DNA of 64,000 nt from CAVUMR01 sp963742715 (GCA_963742715.1 CAVUMR010000002.1:1798001-1862000), one strand, 5' to 3'. Positions 36,156 to 44,866 are shown, counted from the stretch's first letter. Notes: a model not told the origin generated them from the letters alone. Made by a program: numbers and translations.

Positions 36156-37459
36156 CTGACCGCTTTTCCGTCGAGAACGGTCGGGTCACCCCGTAGGAAC
36201 GTGGCGACCACCCGGCCGGGCAGCTTCATCCCGGCGTACGGCGTGTTCCGGCTCCGGCTGGCCAGCTGACCGGGGTCGACGATCAGGTGTGCGTCCGGGT
36301 CGACCAGCGTGAGGTTCGCCGGTACCCCCGGGGCCGGGTCGCGGCCGTGGTCGGCCAGGCGGGCGATCCGGGCCGGGGTACGGCTCATCCGGTCCGCCAC
36401 GCCGTCCCAGTCGAGCAGGCCGGGGCGCAGCATCGTCTCCAGTACGACCGGCAGCGCGGTCTGCAGCCCGAGCATGCCGGGTCGGGCCACCGACCACTCG
36501 CATTCCTTGTCCTCGATGGCGTGCGGCGCGTGGTCGGTGGCCACCACGTCGATCACCCCGTCCGCGAGCGCCTGCCGCAGCGCGGCGACATCGGTGTCGG
36601 TACGCAGCGGCGGGTTGACCTTGAACACAGGGTCGTAGCTGGTCGCCAGGTGATCGGTGAGCAGCAGGTGGTGCGGGGTCACCTCGGCGGTGAGCCGGCC
36701 GGCGAGCCCGGCGGCGACCGCCCGGCCCTTGGCCCAGCGCAGGATCTCCGTGCTGCCCGCGGTGGACACGTGGCAGATGTGCAGCCGGCTCGCCACGTGT
36801 TCGGCCAGCAGCGCGTCCCGCGCGATGATCGCCTCCTCGGCGACCGCCGGCCAGCCGGTCAGGCCGAGCCGGGCCGACTCGCTGCCCTCGTGCATCTGGG
36901 CGGCCACGGTCAGCCGCGGCTCCTCGGCGTGCTGCGCGATCACCCCGTCGAACGCCTTGACGTACTCCAGCGCCCGGCGCATCAGCCGCGGGTCGGACAC
37001 GCAGTGGCCGTCGTCGGAGAAGATCCGTACCGTCGCCGCCGACTCGGCCATCGCGCCGAGTTCGGCCAGCCGCTCGCCGCGCAGCCCCTGGGTGACCGCG
37101 CCGATCGGCTGGACGTCGACCAGCGCGGCGGCATGACCGAGCCGCCACACCTGCTCGACCACGCCGGCCGTGTCGGCGACCGGATCGGTGTTCGCCATCG
37201 CGCAGACCGCGGTGTACCCGCCGAGCGCGGCGGCCCGGCTGCCGGTCTCCACCGTCTCCGCGTCCTCCCGGCCCGGTTCGCGCAGGTGGGTGTGCAGGTC
37301 CACCAGCCCGGGCAGGGCGACCAGGCCGGTCGCGTCGAGCACCTCGGCACCGGCCGAGGACAGACCTCGACCCGTCTCCACCACGATTCCGTCCCGGATC
37401 AGGATGTCGGCCGGCTCCGCGCCGACGATCCGGGCACCCTTGATCAGCCAGTCCGCCAT
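36152..37459 (-). CDS. pyrC: Dihydroorotase
   Basis: Cyclises carbamoyl aspartate. Class I amidohydrolase of 435 residues: metal site DLHTHLREPG (H56, H58), ICHVSTAGS, VTPHHLLLTDH, FKVNPPLRT and VVATDHAPHA with the catalytic Asp. ATG 37459 overlaps the pyrB stop by one base (TGATG). The long open frame up to 38023 is a shadow of pyrB. Confidence 0.96.
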   Translation of the reverse strand: MADWLIKGARIVGAEPADILIRDGIVVETGRGLSSAGAEVLDATGLVALPGLVDLHTHLREPGREDAETVETGSRAAALGGYTAVCAMANTDPVADTAGVVEQVWRLGHAAALVDVQPIGAVTQGLRGERLAELGAMAESAATVRIFSDDGHCVSDPRLMRRALEYVKAFDGVIAQHAEEPRLTVAAQMHEGSESARLGLTGWPAVAEEAIIARDALLAEHVASRLHICHVSTAGSTEILRWAKGRAVAAGLAGRLTAEVTPHHLLLTDHLATSYDPVFKVNPPLRTDTDVAALRQALADGVIDVVATDHAPHAIEDKECEWSVARPGMLGLQTALPVVLETMLRPGLLDWDGVADRMSRTPARIARLADHGRDPAPGVPANLTLVDPDAHLIVDPGQLASRSRNTPYAGMKLPGRVVATFLRGDPTVLDGKAVR

Positions 37460-38373
37460 CAGTGCTTTCCCCCCAGCAGCAGGTACAGGGCGGCCATCCG
37501 GACACTCACGCCGTTGGCGACCTGTTCGACGATCGTGGAGCGGACCGAGTCGGCCACCTCGGGCGCGATCTCCATGCCGCGGACCATCGGCCCGGGGTGC
37601 ATCACGATCGCGTGTTCGGGCAGCATCCGGGCGCGCCGGACATCCAGGCCGTACCGCCGGCTGTACTCGCGGGCGGACGGGAAGTACGAGTCGGCCATCC
37701 GCTCGGCCTGAACCCGCAGCATCATCACCACGTCGGCGGCCGGCAGCACCTCGTCGAACCGGTAGCAGACCTCGGCCGGCCACTGGTCCACGCCGACCGG
37801 CAGCAGCGTGGGCGGACCGACCAGCGTGACCTTGGCGCCCAGGGTGTGCAGCAGCAGCACGTTGGAGCGGGCCACCCGGCTGTGCAGCACGTCCCCGACG
37901 ATCGCCACGGACAGGCCGTCGAGCCGGCCCAAGCGGGACCGCATCGTGTACGCGTCGAGCAGCGCCTGGGTCGGGTGCTCGTGGGTACCGTCGCCGGCGT
38001 TCAGCACGCTGCCGTCGACCCACTGGGCCAGCCGGTGCGCGGCACCGGACGCGGCGTGTCGTACCACCACCGCGTCGGCGCCCATCGCCTGCAGGGTCAG
38101 CGCGGTGTCCTTGAGGCTCTCCCCCTTGGACACGCTCGACCCCTTGGCCGAGAAGTTGATCACGTCGGCGGACAGCCGCTTCGCGGCCGCCTCGAACGAG
38201 ATGCGGGTACGGGTGGAGTCCTCGTAGAAGAGGTTCACCACGGTACGACCACGCAGAGTTGGCAGCTTCTTAACGCTGCGCGATGCCATGCCGGCCATCT
38301 CGGCGGCCGTATCCAGTAGCAAAGTCGCTGTCTGTCGATCGAGGTCAGCAGCGGAGAGCAGGTGGGTGATCAT
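37459..38373 (-). CDS. pyrB: Aspartate carbamoyltransferase catalytic subunit
   Basis: First committed step of pyrimidine synthesis. The 304-residue protein has FYEDSTRTRISFE (carbamoyl phosphate loop), SSVSKGESLKDTALTL, the HPTQALLDAYT segment and MHPGPMVRGMEI. No regulatory pyrI gene follows, as usual outside enterobacteria. ATG 38373 overlaps the pyrR stop (ATGA). Confidence 0.97.
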   Translation of the reverse strand: MITHLLSAADLDRQTATLLLDTAAEMAGMASRSVKKLPTLRGRTVVNLFYEDSTRTRISFEAAAKRLSADVINFSAKGSSVSKGESLKDTALTLQAMGADAVVVRHAASGAAHRLAQWVDGSVLNAGDGTHEHPTQALLDAYTMRSRLGRLDGLSVAIVGDVLHSRVARSNVLLLHTLGAKVTLVGPPTLLPVGVDQWPAEVCYRFDEVLPAADVVMMLRVQAERMADSYFPSAREYSRRYGLDVRRARMLPEHAIVMHPGPMVRGMEIAPEVADSVRSTIVEQVANGVSVRMAALYLLLGGKH

Positions 38374-39149
38374 GAGCGGGCTCCGTCCCCGGTCGATCGA
38401 TGGTCATCGCTGGATCGGGCGAGCAGGACGGCGTCGGCGCCGTCGACCTCGCGCAGCAGCACCCGGACGCTCTCGGTCCGCGCGGTAGGGATGTTCTTGC
38501 CGACGTAGTCGGCCCGGATCGGCAGCTCCCGGTGGCCGCGGTCGACCAGCACCGCCAGCTGCACCTGCGCCGGCCGGCCGAGATCGTTCAGCGCGTCCAG
38601 GGCGGCTCGCACGGTACGGCCGGAGAACAGCACGTCGTCGACCAGGATGACCCGCTGCCCGTCGATGCCGCAGGCCGGCATGTCCGTCGGTCCGACCGCC
38701 CTGGTCGCACGAAGTCGCAGGTCATCGCGGTACAGCGTGATGTCCAGCGTGCCGCACGGGACGTCCACCTGCTCGAAAGCGGCGATCCGCTCGACCAGCC
38801 GGTGGGCCAGCGGCACCCCCCGGGTCGGGATGCCGAGCAGCACGGTGCGCTGGGCACCGTGGGTCTTCTCCAGGATCTGGTGGGCGATCCGGTCGACCAC
38901 CCGGCTGATGTCCGTACCGGACAGGATGCCGCGCGGTTCACCGTCTCCGGCGTCCGGCGGATTGGCTGGTGGTGCCGCCCGATGCGGAGCACCCGGCGGT
39001 CCGCCGACGGGCTCCGATCCGGCGCGGCTCCCATTATTTGGGACGGGGTGACCTGTATCACTCGAACCGGGCAGATGGCCCACCGCCGACCTAGCCGGAT
39101 CAGAACCGGCAGCCTCGCCATGCGGCGCTGGGCGTGCATGATCGTGCAC
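38370..39149 (-). CDS. pyrR: PyrR bifunctional pyr regulator / uracil phosphoribosyltransferase, extended N-terminus
   Basis: RNA-binding regulator of pyr operons with a PRTase fold. The conserved part starts near ILSGTDISRVVDRIAHQILE and has the PRPP loop VILVDDVLFSGRTVRAAL and the ADYVGKNIPT segment. About 75 residues rich in Pro, Gly, His and Ala precede it. The GTG at 39149 has AAGGAG five bases upstream, so the extension is probably translated; an overlapping ATG at 39151 opens another frame that shows no family similarity. First gene of the pyr operon, divergent from bldD. Confidence 0.9.
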   Translation of the reverse strand: MHDHARPAPHGEAAGSDPARSAVGHLPGSSDTGHPVPNNGSRAGSEPVGGPPGAPHRAAPPANPPDAGDGEPRGILSGTDISRVVDRIAHQILEKTHGAQRTVLLGIPTRGVPLAHRLVERIAAFEQVDVPCGTLDITLYRDDLRLRATRAVGPTDMPACGIDGQRVILVDDVLFSGRTVRAALDALNDLGRPAQVQLAVLVDRGHRELPIRADYVGKNIPTARTESVRVLLREVDGADAVLLARSSDDHRSTGDGARS

Positions 39150-39251
39150 ATCGACTCCTTCCCCGCCTCGCCGGACGGTCGTTAAAGGACGTCAGAGCTG
39201 CGCCGAGCCTACCAATTGAGGCGCGAACCGAGAGTTATTGGTAACCAGCAC

Positions 39252-39281
39252 TTGACCGAGTGTCGCGCCTCCATTTACCGT
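39252..39281 (+). promoter_or_regulatory. Candidate bldD promoter with an overlapping BldD-box-like site
   Basis: TTGACC (39252-39257), 18 bases, TACCGT (39276-39281) fit a vegetative promoter about 60 bases before the bldD ATG. The 15-mer at 39252-39266 agrees with the BldD operator nTnACnC(A/T)GnGTnAn at 7 of 9 fixed positions. BldD represses its own gene in Streptomyces, so an operator over the -35 is expected. Both calls come from reading alone. Confidence 0.5.
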
Positions 39282-39339
39282 CACGCTCCGTAGCGAATGC
39301 TGGGGAGTCCCCTCGGCCCTGTCACTGGGAGTGTTCCGC

Positions 39340-39825
39340 ATGCCGACTGAGTACGCGAAGGCGCTCGGGAGCCGACTCCGCGCGATACGCCAGCAGCAAG
39401 GCCTGTCCTTGCAGGGCGTGGAGGAGAAATCAGGCGGTCGTTGGAAGGCCGTCGTCGTCGGCTCGTACGAGCGGGGCGACCGGGCGGTCACCGTCGCCCG
39501 CCTTGCCGAACTCGCCGACTTCTACCGGGTGCCTGTTGCCGAGCTGCTGCCTGACGGCGGCGGCATGCGGCAGGAATCCGCCGGAAAGATCGTTCTCGAT
39601 CTGGAACGGCTGTACGAACACACCGCGGACGAACTGGCGCCGGTCGCCCGGTACGCCCGGTCGATCCAGCAGCAGCGCGGCGACTACAACGGCCGGGTGC
39701 TGTCCATCCGCGCCGACGACATGCGTGCGCTCGCGATCGTGTACGACACGTCGCCGTCCGGCCTGGTGGAGCGATTCACCGAGTTGGGTGTGCTGGTCAA
39801 CGACCCGCGCCAACTGATGAACTGA
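39340..39825 (+). CDS. bldD: Developmental regulator BldD, cyclic-di-GMP-responsive
   Basis: Transcription factor that represses sporulation genes in vegetative growth when bound to a cyclic-di-GMP tetramer. The 161-residue protein has the Xre-type HTH (YAKALGSRLRAIRQQQGLSL, GRWKAVVVGSYERGDRAVTV, LAELADFYRVPVAELLP) and the C-terminal ligand domain. The signature RGD-X8-RxxD is intact: R113-G-D115 and R124-x-x-D127. ATG 39340 is preceded by GGGAG; a GTG 9 bases upstream is an alternative. Only minus-to-plus switch in the middle of the window, paired with pyrR as in Streptomyces. Confidence 0.95.
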   Translation: MPTEYAKALGSRLRAIRQQQGLSLQGVEEKSGGRWKAVVVGSYERGDRAVTVARLAELADFYRVPVAELLPDGGGMRQESAGKIVLDLERLYEHTADELAPVARYARSIQQQRGDYNGRVLSIRADDMRALAIVYDTSPSGLVERFTELGVLVNDPRQLMN

Positions 39826-39878
39826 CACCCGCGCCCGCGTCGCCGCCCGCGGGGGGCCGGCGGCGATGCGGGCGGGTG
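39826..39878 (+). terminator. Hairpin directly after bldD
   Basis: Starts at the first base after the bldD stop. Arms 39826-39845 and 39861-39878 are inverted copies with a bulge and one mismatch, with a G-rich loop. Likely ends the bldD transcript; no T-run follows. Confidence 0.6.
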
Positions 39879-39900
39879 CTGGTCAGCCCCGGGTAGCTGT

Positions 39901-40004
39901 GAGCCCGGGTCACGATGAGCCCGGGTCACGATGAGCCCGGGTCACGATGAGCCCGGGTCACGATGAGCCCGGGTCACGATGAGCCCGGGTCACGATGAGC
40001 CCGG
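39901..40004. repeat. 16-bp tandem repeat after bldD (six full copies plus a half)
   Basis: GAGCCCGGGTCACGAT repeats from 39901 every 16 bases, six perfect copies to 39996 and a partial one to 40004. The array ends exactly at the stop codon of the minus-strand gene at 40005. Each junction makes the near palindrome TGAGCCCGGGTCA. It lies between two converging genes and is not coding in any supported frame. Confidence 0.95.
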
Positions 40005-40388
40005 TCAGCCCGACCGGGCGTGTTTGAGCCGCCGGTTCGCGTCCTTCTGCCGGCCACCGGTGGCGGCGGCGAGCACCTCCTCGAAATGGGCCAGGAACCA
40101 GCGCACCTGCCCACCGTCCGGATCAGCCGCCTCCGCCGGCACCTCGCCATCGGCGAGCGAACGGGCCACCAGGGTCAGGTCGAACCACTCGGTGCTGCCG
40201 CTCGGTCTGAGGTCTATGAAGAGCTGGCCGTTGTCACAGACCAGCCGTACCGCCGCGTCCTGGTTTGTCCAGGTAACCAGCCCACGACCGAAATAGGTGG
40301 GTTCGATCTGGCGCTCGGTCTCGTCGAATCCAGCTGCGGTCAGGGCTGGAAGAACCTGCTCTACCGCACTCGCCATGGCGGGATGCAT
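40005..40388 (-). CDS. Unrecognised small acidic protein
   Basis: I do not recognise this gene. From ATG 40388 it encodes 127 residues, MHPAMASAVEQVLPALTA onward, with alternating hydrophobic strands (TYFGRGLVTWTN, AAVRLVCDNGQLFIDLRP, WFDLTLVARSLA) and a C-terminal helix WFLAHFEEVLAAAT ending in a basic tail. No signal peptide or membrane segment. Small alpha/beta fold is my inference. The start could also be ATG 40376 or TTG 40409. It converges on bldD, with the 16-bp array between them. Confidence 0.65.
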   Translation of the reverse strand: MHPAMASAVEQVLPALTAAGFDETERQIEPTYFGRGLVTWTNQDAAVRLVCDNGQLFIDLRPSGSTEWFDLTLVARSLADGEVPAEAADPDGGQVRWFLAHFEEVLAAATGGRQKDANRRLKHARSG

Positions 40389-40512
40389 GCCAGCACGCTG
40401 CCAGGACAAACCGCCCGGGTCAACGCCGTACGGATGAAAAAATCAACGTTCGGTCAGTGGGCGGGAACTACCAGCGACGATCAACTTCGGCGGCTGGCCG
40501 AATCACAGGAGG

Positions 40513-40938
40513 TCAGCGGGTCGGCAGCTGGTCCGCGAGCCGGCCGAGCAACCCGTTGATGAACCGGGGCGAGTCCTCAGTGGACAGCGACTTGGCCAGC
40601 TCCACGGCCTCGGTGATCGCCACCGGCGCGTCGATGTCACTGTGGTACAGCAGCTCGAGAGTGGCCAGCCGCAGGATGTTGCGGTCGACCACCGGCATCC
40701 GGTCCAGCGTCCAGCCCTCGGAGTAGCTGGCGATCAGCTCGTCGATGCGCTCGCCGTTCGTCGCGAAGCCCTCGACCAGGCGCACGGTGTACTCCGGCAC
40801 CGGCGGATCGGCATGCGCGATCCGGCGCCGCAGCACCTCCTGGACGTCCTCGTCGCGCAGCTCGGCTTCGTACAGGACGTCGACCGCCCGCCGTCGGGCC
40901 TTTCGGCGGGCGGGTACCGCTCCGGTAGGTATAGGCAC
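40513..40938 (-). CDS. nusB: Transcription antitermination factor NusB
   Basis: RNA-binding all-helical protein acting with NusE in rRNA antitermination. The 141-residue sequence has RRKARRRAVDVLYEAELR, the segment IASYSEGWTLDRMPVVDRNI and AITEAVELAKSLSTEDSPRF-like end. Starts at GTG 40938, 8 bases after the efp stop; no strong ribosome-binding site, so coupled translation is likely. Confidence 0.95.
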   Translation of the reverse strand: MPIPTGAVPARRKARRRAVDVLYEAELRDEDVQEVLRRRIAHADPPVPEYTVRLVEGFATNGERIDELIASYSEGWTLDRMPVVDRNILRLATLELLYHSDIDAPVAITEAVELAKSLSTEDSPRFINGLLGRLADQLPTR

Positions 40939-40946
40939 GATGTCCG

Positions 40947-41504
40947 CTATGCCCGACCGAGGTACCGGCCGTCGCGGGTGTCCACCTTGATCCGGTCACC
41001 GGTGTTGACGAACAGCGGCACGGCCACGGTCGCGCCGGTCTGTACGGTCGCCGGCTTGGTACCACCGGTGGACCGGTCCCCCTGCATGCCGGGCTCGGTG
41101 TACGTGATCTCCAGCGTCACGCTGGTGGGCAGCTCGATGTACAGCGGAATGCCCTCGTGCGTACCGACCACGGCCTCGCCGTTCTCCAGCAGGTAGTTGC
41201 GGCCGTCGCCGACCGTCTCACCCGGGATGTGGAGCTGGTCGTACGTCTCCATGTCCATGAAGACGTAGTCCTCGCCGTCCTGGTAGAGGTACTGCATCGT
41301 CCGCTTGTCCACCATGGCGGTCTCGACCTTGGTACCGGCGTTGAAAGTCCGGTCCACGGTCTTGCCGGTGAGCACGTTCTTCAGCGTGGTACGCACGAAC
41401 GCACCGCCCTTACCGGGCTTGACGTGCTGGAACTCCACCACGGCCCACAGCGCGCCGTCGATGTTGAGTACCAGGCCGTTCTTCAGGTCGTTCGTGGTGG
41501 CCAT
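40947..41504 (-). CDS. efp: Elongation factor P
   Basis: Relieves ribosome stalling at polyproline. The 185-residue three-barrel protein begins MATTNDLKNGLVLNIDG; the loop that enters the peptidyl-transferase centre is VKPGKGGAFVRTTLKN with the conserved lysine. ATG 41504 chosen at the family start; the open frame to 41594 adds unrelated residues. Followed by nusB. Confidence 0.96.
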   Translation of the reverse strand: MATTNDLKNGLVLNIDGALWAVVEFQHVKPGKGGAFVRTTLKNVLTGKTVDRTFNAGTKVETAMVDKRTMQYLYQDGEDYVFMDMETYDQLHIPGETVGDGRNYLLENGEAVVGTHEGIPLYIELPTSVTLEITYTEPGMQGDRSTGGTKPATVQTGATVAVPLFVNTGDRIKVDTRDGRYLGRA

Positions 41505-41648
41505 GCGTTCGCGTGTCTTCCTCGTGTGGGATGTCCCGGGGCCGGACCGGCCGGGGGTGGCCGTACGCCACGCCGAGCGTGACAGGCCCGGCAAAGTTTA
41601 CCGGCGGCCGGCGATCGACCGGCGGGTGGCCTACCGGCCGGCGCTTGC

Positions 41649-42071
41649 CTACCGGGCCAGGTACTCCAGCGCCAGCCGGTACCCGTCCACCCCGAGGCCG
41701 CAGATCACCCCGGTGGCGACCGCCGAGACGACCGAGCGGTGCCGGAACTCCTCCCGGGCGTGCACGTTGGAGATGTGTACCTCGACCAGCGGCCCGGTCA
41801 GCAGCGAGCACGCGTCGCGCAGCGCGTACGAGTAGTGCGACCAGGCGCCCGGGTTCAGCACCACGGCCGCCGCTTCGTCCGCCGCGGCGTGCAGCCAGCC
41901 CAGCATTTCGTGCTCGGCGTCGGTCTGCTGTACCTCGACGTCCAGCCCGAGCCGTGCGCCGTCGGCCCGGCACGCCTCGACCAGGTCGGCATAGGTGGTG
42001 TGGCCGTACACGTCCGGTTCGCGGGTGCCCAGCCGGCCCAGGTTCGGCCCGTTCAGCACGTACACCTTCAT
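41649..42071 (-). CDS. aroQ: 3-dehydroquinate dehydratase, type II
   Basis: Third shikimate step. The 140-residue protein has VLNGPNLGRLGTREPDVYG (catalytic Tyr loop), VVLNPGAWSHYSYALRDA and VEVHISNVHAREEFRH with the catalytic His. ATG 42071 overlaps the aroB stop as ATGA. It ends the aroC-aroK-aroB-aroQ cluster; 144 bases without a gene separate it from efp. Confidence 0.96.
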   Translation of the reverse strand: MKVYVLNGPNLGRLGTREPDVYGHTTYADLVEACRADGARLGLDVEVQQTDAEHEMLGWLHAAADEAAAVVLNPGAWSHYSYALRDACSLLTGPLVEVHISNVHAREEFRHRSVVSAVATGVICGLGVDGYRLALEYLAR

Positions 42072-43159
42072 CGGTTCGCCTCGGCCCGGCTCACCTCGGC
42101 ATAGGCCGCGCGCAGCACCTCGTCGGCGGGCGCGTCGACGGTGACGGGGTCGGCCAGGTCCCGCAGCAGCACGAACCGCGCCTGCCGGCCCCGGGTCTTC
42201 TTGTCCACCTGGATCGCGGCCAGCAGGTCGTCGAAGGCGCCCGGCCGGTAGTGCACCGGCAGGCCGAGCGAGGTCAGCACCGCCCTGTGCCGGTCGGCCA
42301 CCGGCGCGGCGAGCATGCCGATGGCCCGGGCCAGCGCGGCCGCGTACACCATGCCGATCGACACCGCGTGGCCGTGCCGCCAGCGGAACCCCTCCACCTT
42401 CTCGATCGCGTGGCCGAACGTGTGGCCGTAGTTGAGGATCTCCCGGGGGCCGCTCTCCCGGAGGTCTCCGGCCACCACGCCGGCCTTCACCCGCACCGAC
42501 CGCTCGACCAGCTCCCGCAGCACGGCGCCGGCCGGCTGCACGCTGGCCGCCGGGTCGGCCTCGATCAGGTCCAGGATCGCCGGATCGGCGATGAAGCCGC
42601 ACTTGACCACCTCGGCCAGGCCGGCTACCAGCTCCTCGGCCGGCAGCGTGCGCAGCGCGGTCAGGTCGCAGAGCACGCCGACCGGCGGGTGGATCGCACC
42701 GACCAGGTTCTTGCCGGCACCGGTGTTCACCCCGGTCTTGCCGCCGATCGCGGCGTCGACCATGCCCAGCACCGTGGTCGGCAACTGCACCAGCGGCACC
42801 CCGCGCAGCCAGCACGCGGCCACGAAACCGGCCAGGTCGGTGGCCGCTCCCCCGCCGACGCCGAGTACCGCGTCGGAACGGCTGAGCCGGGCCTGGCCGA
42901 GCGCCTGCCAGCACCGCTCCGCGACGCCGATTCCCTTGGCCTTCTCCCCATCGGGTACGTCGAGCAGCAGCGGCTTCACGCCGGCCTTTTCGAGTACCCC
43001 GGCGACCTGTTCGGCGTACCGGTACAGCGGCACCGGGAAGACGACGGCGGCCTGCCGCGCCTCCGGTACCAGCGCGGGCAGCTCACCGAGCAGGTCGGTA
43101 CCGACGAGCACGTCGTACGGCGTCTCGCCGCCGACCGGGATCCGGGTCAGCTCAGCCAT
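42068..43159 (-). CDS. aroB: 3-dehydroquinate synthase
   Basis: Second shikimate step, NAD- and metal-dependent. The 363-residue protein shows VPDGEKAKG, LGVGGGAATDLAGFVAA, PTTVLGMVDAAIGGKTGVN, LAEVVKCGFI and YGHTFGHAIEK with metal-binding His residues. ATG 43159 overlaps aroK by 8 bases; the open frame to 43174 adds five residues. Confidence 0.96.
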   Translation of the reverse strand: MAELTRIPVGGETPYDVLVGTDLLGELPALVPEARQAAVVFPVPLYRYAEQVAGVLEKAGVKPLLLDVPDGEKAKGIGVAERCWQALGQARLSRSDAVLGVGGGAATDLAGFVAACWLRGVPLVQLPTTVLGMVDAAIGGKTGVNTGAGKNLVGAIHPPVGVLCDLTALRTLPAEELVAGLAEVVKCGFIADPAILDLIEADPAASVQPAGAVLRELVERSVRVKAGVVAGDLRESGPREILNYGHTFGHAIEKVEGFRWRHGHAVSIGMVYAAALARAIGMLAAPVADRHRAVLTSLGLPVHYRPGAFDDLLAAIQVDKKTRGRQARFVLLRDLADPVTVDAPADEVLRAAYAEVSRAEANR

Positions 43160-43691
43160 GCGGCGCCTCGACATCCCGCGGTACCGGTGCCGCCAGCGCG
43201 GTCCGCACCGCCTCGACGACCTCTTCGACGGTACGACCGGAGCTGTGCACGGTCACGGTGGCAACCTCCGAGTACAACGGACGGCGCTGCTCGAGCAGGT
43301 ACCGCAGGGTCGCCCGTGGGTTGACGGTGAGCAGCGGCCGGCCGGGGCCGAGCCCGACCCGGGACACCGCGTCGGACAGCTCCACCTCGAGGTACACCAC
43401 CTGGTGCCCGCGCAGCGCGGCCCGGACCTCCTCGGCCAGCACCGCGCCGCCGCCCAGCGACAGCACGCCGGGGTGCTCGGCCAGGGCGCGCAGCACCGCG
43501 GCCCGTTCCAGCTCCCGGAAGTGCTCCTCGCCGTCATCGACGAAGATCTCCGAGATCGGCTTGCCGGCCGCCCTGACGATGTCCGCGTCCACGTCCCGGA
43601 ACGCGACCCCGAACCACTGGGCCAGCAGCCGGCCGACCGTGCTCTTGCCCGAGCCCGGCGCGCCGACCAGTACGCACACCGGCCTGGTCAC
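43152..43691 (-). CDS. aroK: Shikimate kinase
   Basis: Phosphorylates shikimate. P-loop GAPGSGKST is at residues 10-18, followed by FRDVDADIVRAAGKPISEIF, the shikimate-site Arg in EEHFRELE, LSLGGGAVL and the lid RPLLTVNPRATL. Length 179 is normal. GTG 43691 overlaps the aroC stop (GTGA). Confidence 0.96.
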   Translation of the reverse strand: MTRPVCVLVGAPGSGKSTVGRLLAQWFGVAFRDVDADIVRAAGKPISEIFVDDGEEHFRELERAAVLRALAEHPGVLSLGGGAVLAEEVRAALRGHQVVYLEVELSDAVSRVGLGPGRPLLTVNPRATLRYLLEQRRPLYSEVATVTVHSSGRTVEEVVEAVRTALAAPVPRDVEAPHG

Positions 43692-44866
43692 CGGACCACC
43701 AGCCCGTCGAGGTAGCCGGCCACGTTGCGGCGTACCTCCGCCACCGAGTCACCGCCGAACTTCTCGATCGCCGCGTCGGCCAGTACCAGCGCCACCATCG
43801 CCTCGGCCACCACGGCGGCGGCCGGTACCGCGCACACGTCCGACCGCTGGTTGATCGCGGTCGCCGGGCCGCCGGTGGTCACGTCGATCGTGTCGAGCGG
43901 CCGGCTCAGCGACGAGATCGGCTTCATCGCGGCCCGTACCCGGATCGGCTCCCCGATCGACATACCGCCCTCGATCCCACCGGCGCGGCCGGTGCGCCGG
44001 CGTACCCCTTCGGGTCCGGGTTCGATCTCGTCGTGGGCGGCCGAGCCGCGGCTGCGGGCCTGGGCGAGGCCGTCGCCGATCTCCACCGCCTTGATCGCCT
44101 GGATGGACATCAGCGCGGCCGCGAGTCGGGCGTCCAGCTTGCGGTCCCACTGGGTGAAGCTGCCCAGACCAGGCGGAACGCCGTAGGCGAGCACCTCGAC
44201 CACCCCGCCGAGCGTATCCGCGTCCGCCTTGGCCGCGTCCACCTCGGCCACCATCCGGGCGCTCGCCCCGGCGTCCAGGCAGCGCAGCGGGTCGGCGTCG
44301 ATCGCGGCCGCGTCGGCCGGGGTCGGCACCACGTCGGCCCCGACCGCGACCGACCCCAGCTCGACCACGTGCGACACGATCTGGACGTCGAGGGCCTGGT
44401 GGAGCAGGGCTTTGGCGACGGTACCGAGTGCCACCCGGGCCGCGGTCTCGCGCGCGCTGGCCCGTTCCAGCACCGGCCGGGCGTCGGTGTGACCGTACTT
44501 CTGCATGCCGGCAAGATCGGCGTGGCCGGGGCGCGGCCGGGTGAGCGGGGCGTTGCGGGCCAGCCCGGCCAGCTCCCGCTCGTCCACCGGATCGGCGCTC
44601 ATCACCTGCTGCCACTTCGGCCACTCGGTGTTGCCGATCCGGATCGCGATCGGGCTGCCGAGAGTACGACCGTGCCGCAGCCCGCCGATGATCTCCAGGG
44701 CGTCCGCCTCGAAGCTCATCCGGGCACCCCGGCCGTAGCCCAGCCGGCGACGGGCGAGCTCGGTCCCGATCTCGGCGGTGGTCAGCCGTACGTCCGCCGG
44801 AATGCCGTCCAGCGTCGCCACCAACGCCGGACCGTGCGACTCACCCGCGGTCATCCAACGCAGCAC
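43688..44866 (-). CDS. aroC: Chorismate synthase
   Basis: FMN-dependent last step to chorismate. The 392-residue protein begins MLRWMTAGESHGPAL; other signatures are GHADLAGMQKYGHTDARPVLER-type central block, RASARETAARVALG and the C-terminal GDSVAEVRRNV. It starts with GTG at 44866. The 175 bases between it and aroE hold GC-rich hairpins but no gene. Confidence 0.96.
   Translation of the reverse strand: MLRWMTAGESHGPALVATLDGIPADVRLTTAEIGTELARRRLGYGRGARMSFEADALEIIGGLRHGRTLGSPIAIRIGNTEWPKWQQVMSADPVDERELAGLARNAPLTRPRPGHADLAGMQKYGHTDARPVLERASARETAARVALGTVAKALLHQALDVQIVSHVVELGSVAVGADVVPTPADAAAIDADPLRCLDAGASARMVAEVDAAKADADTLGGVVEVLAYGVPPGLGSFTQWDRKLDARLAAALMSIQAIKAVEIGDGLAQARSRGSAAHDEIEPGPEGVRRRTGRAGGIEGGMSIGEPIRVRAAMKPISSLSRPLDTIDVTTGGPATAINQRSDVCAVPAAAVVAEAMVALVLADAAIEKFGGDSVAEVRRNVAGYLDGLVVR

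Noticed and set aside
38588..39151. 187-codon frame starting at ATG 39151
   Set aside because: Out of frame with PyrR and without any recognisable domain, though it shares the ribosome-binding site.
39901..40004. CRISPR array in the 16-bp repeats
   Set aside because: Units are contiguous, without spacers.
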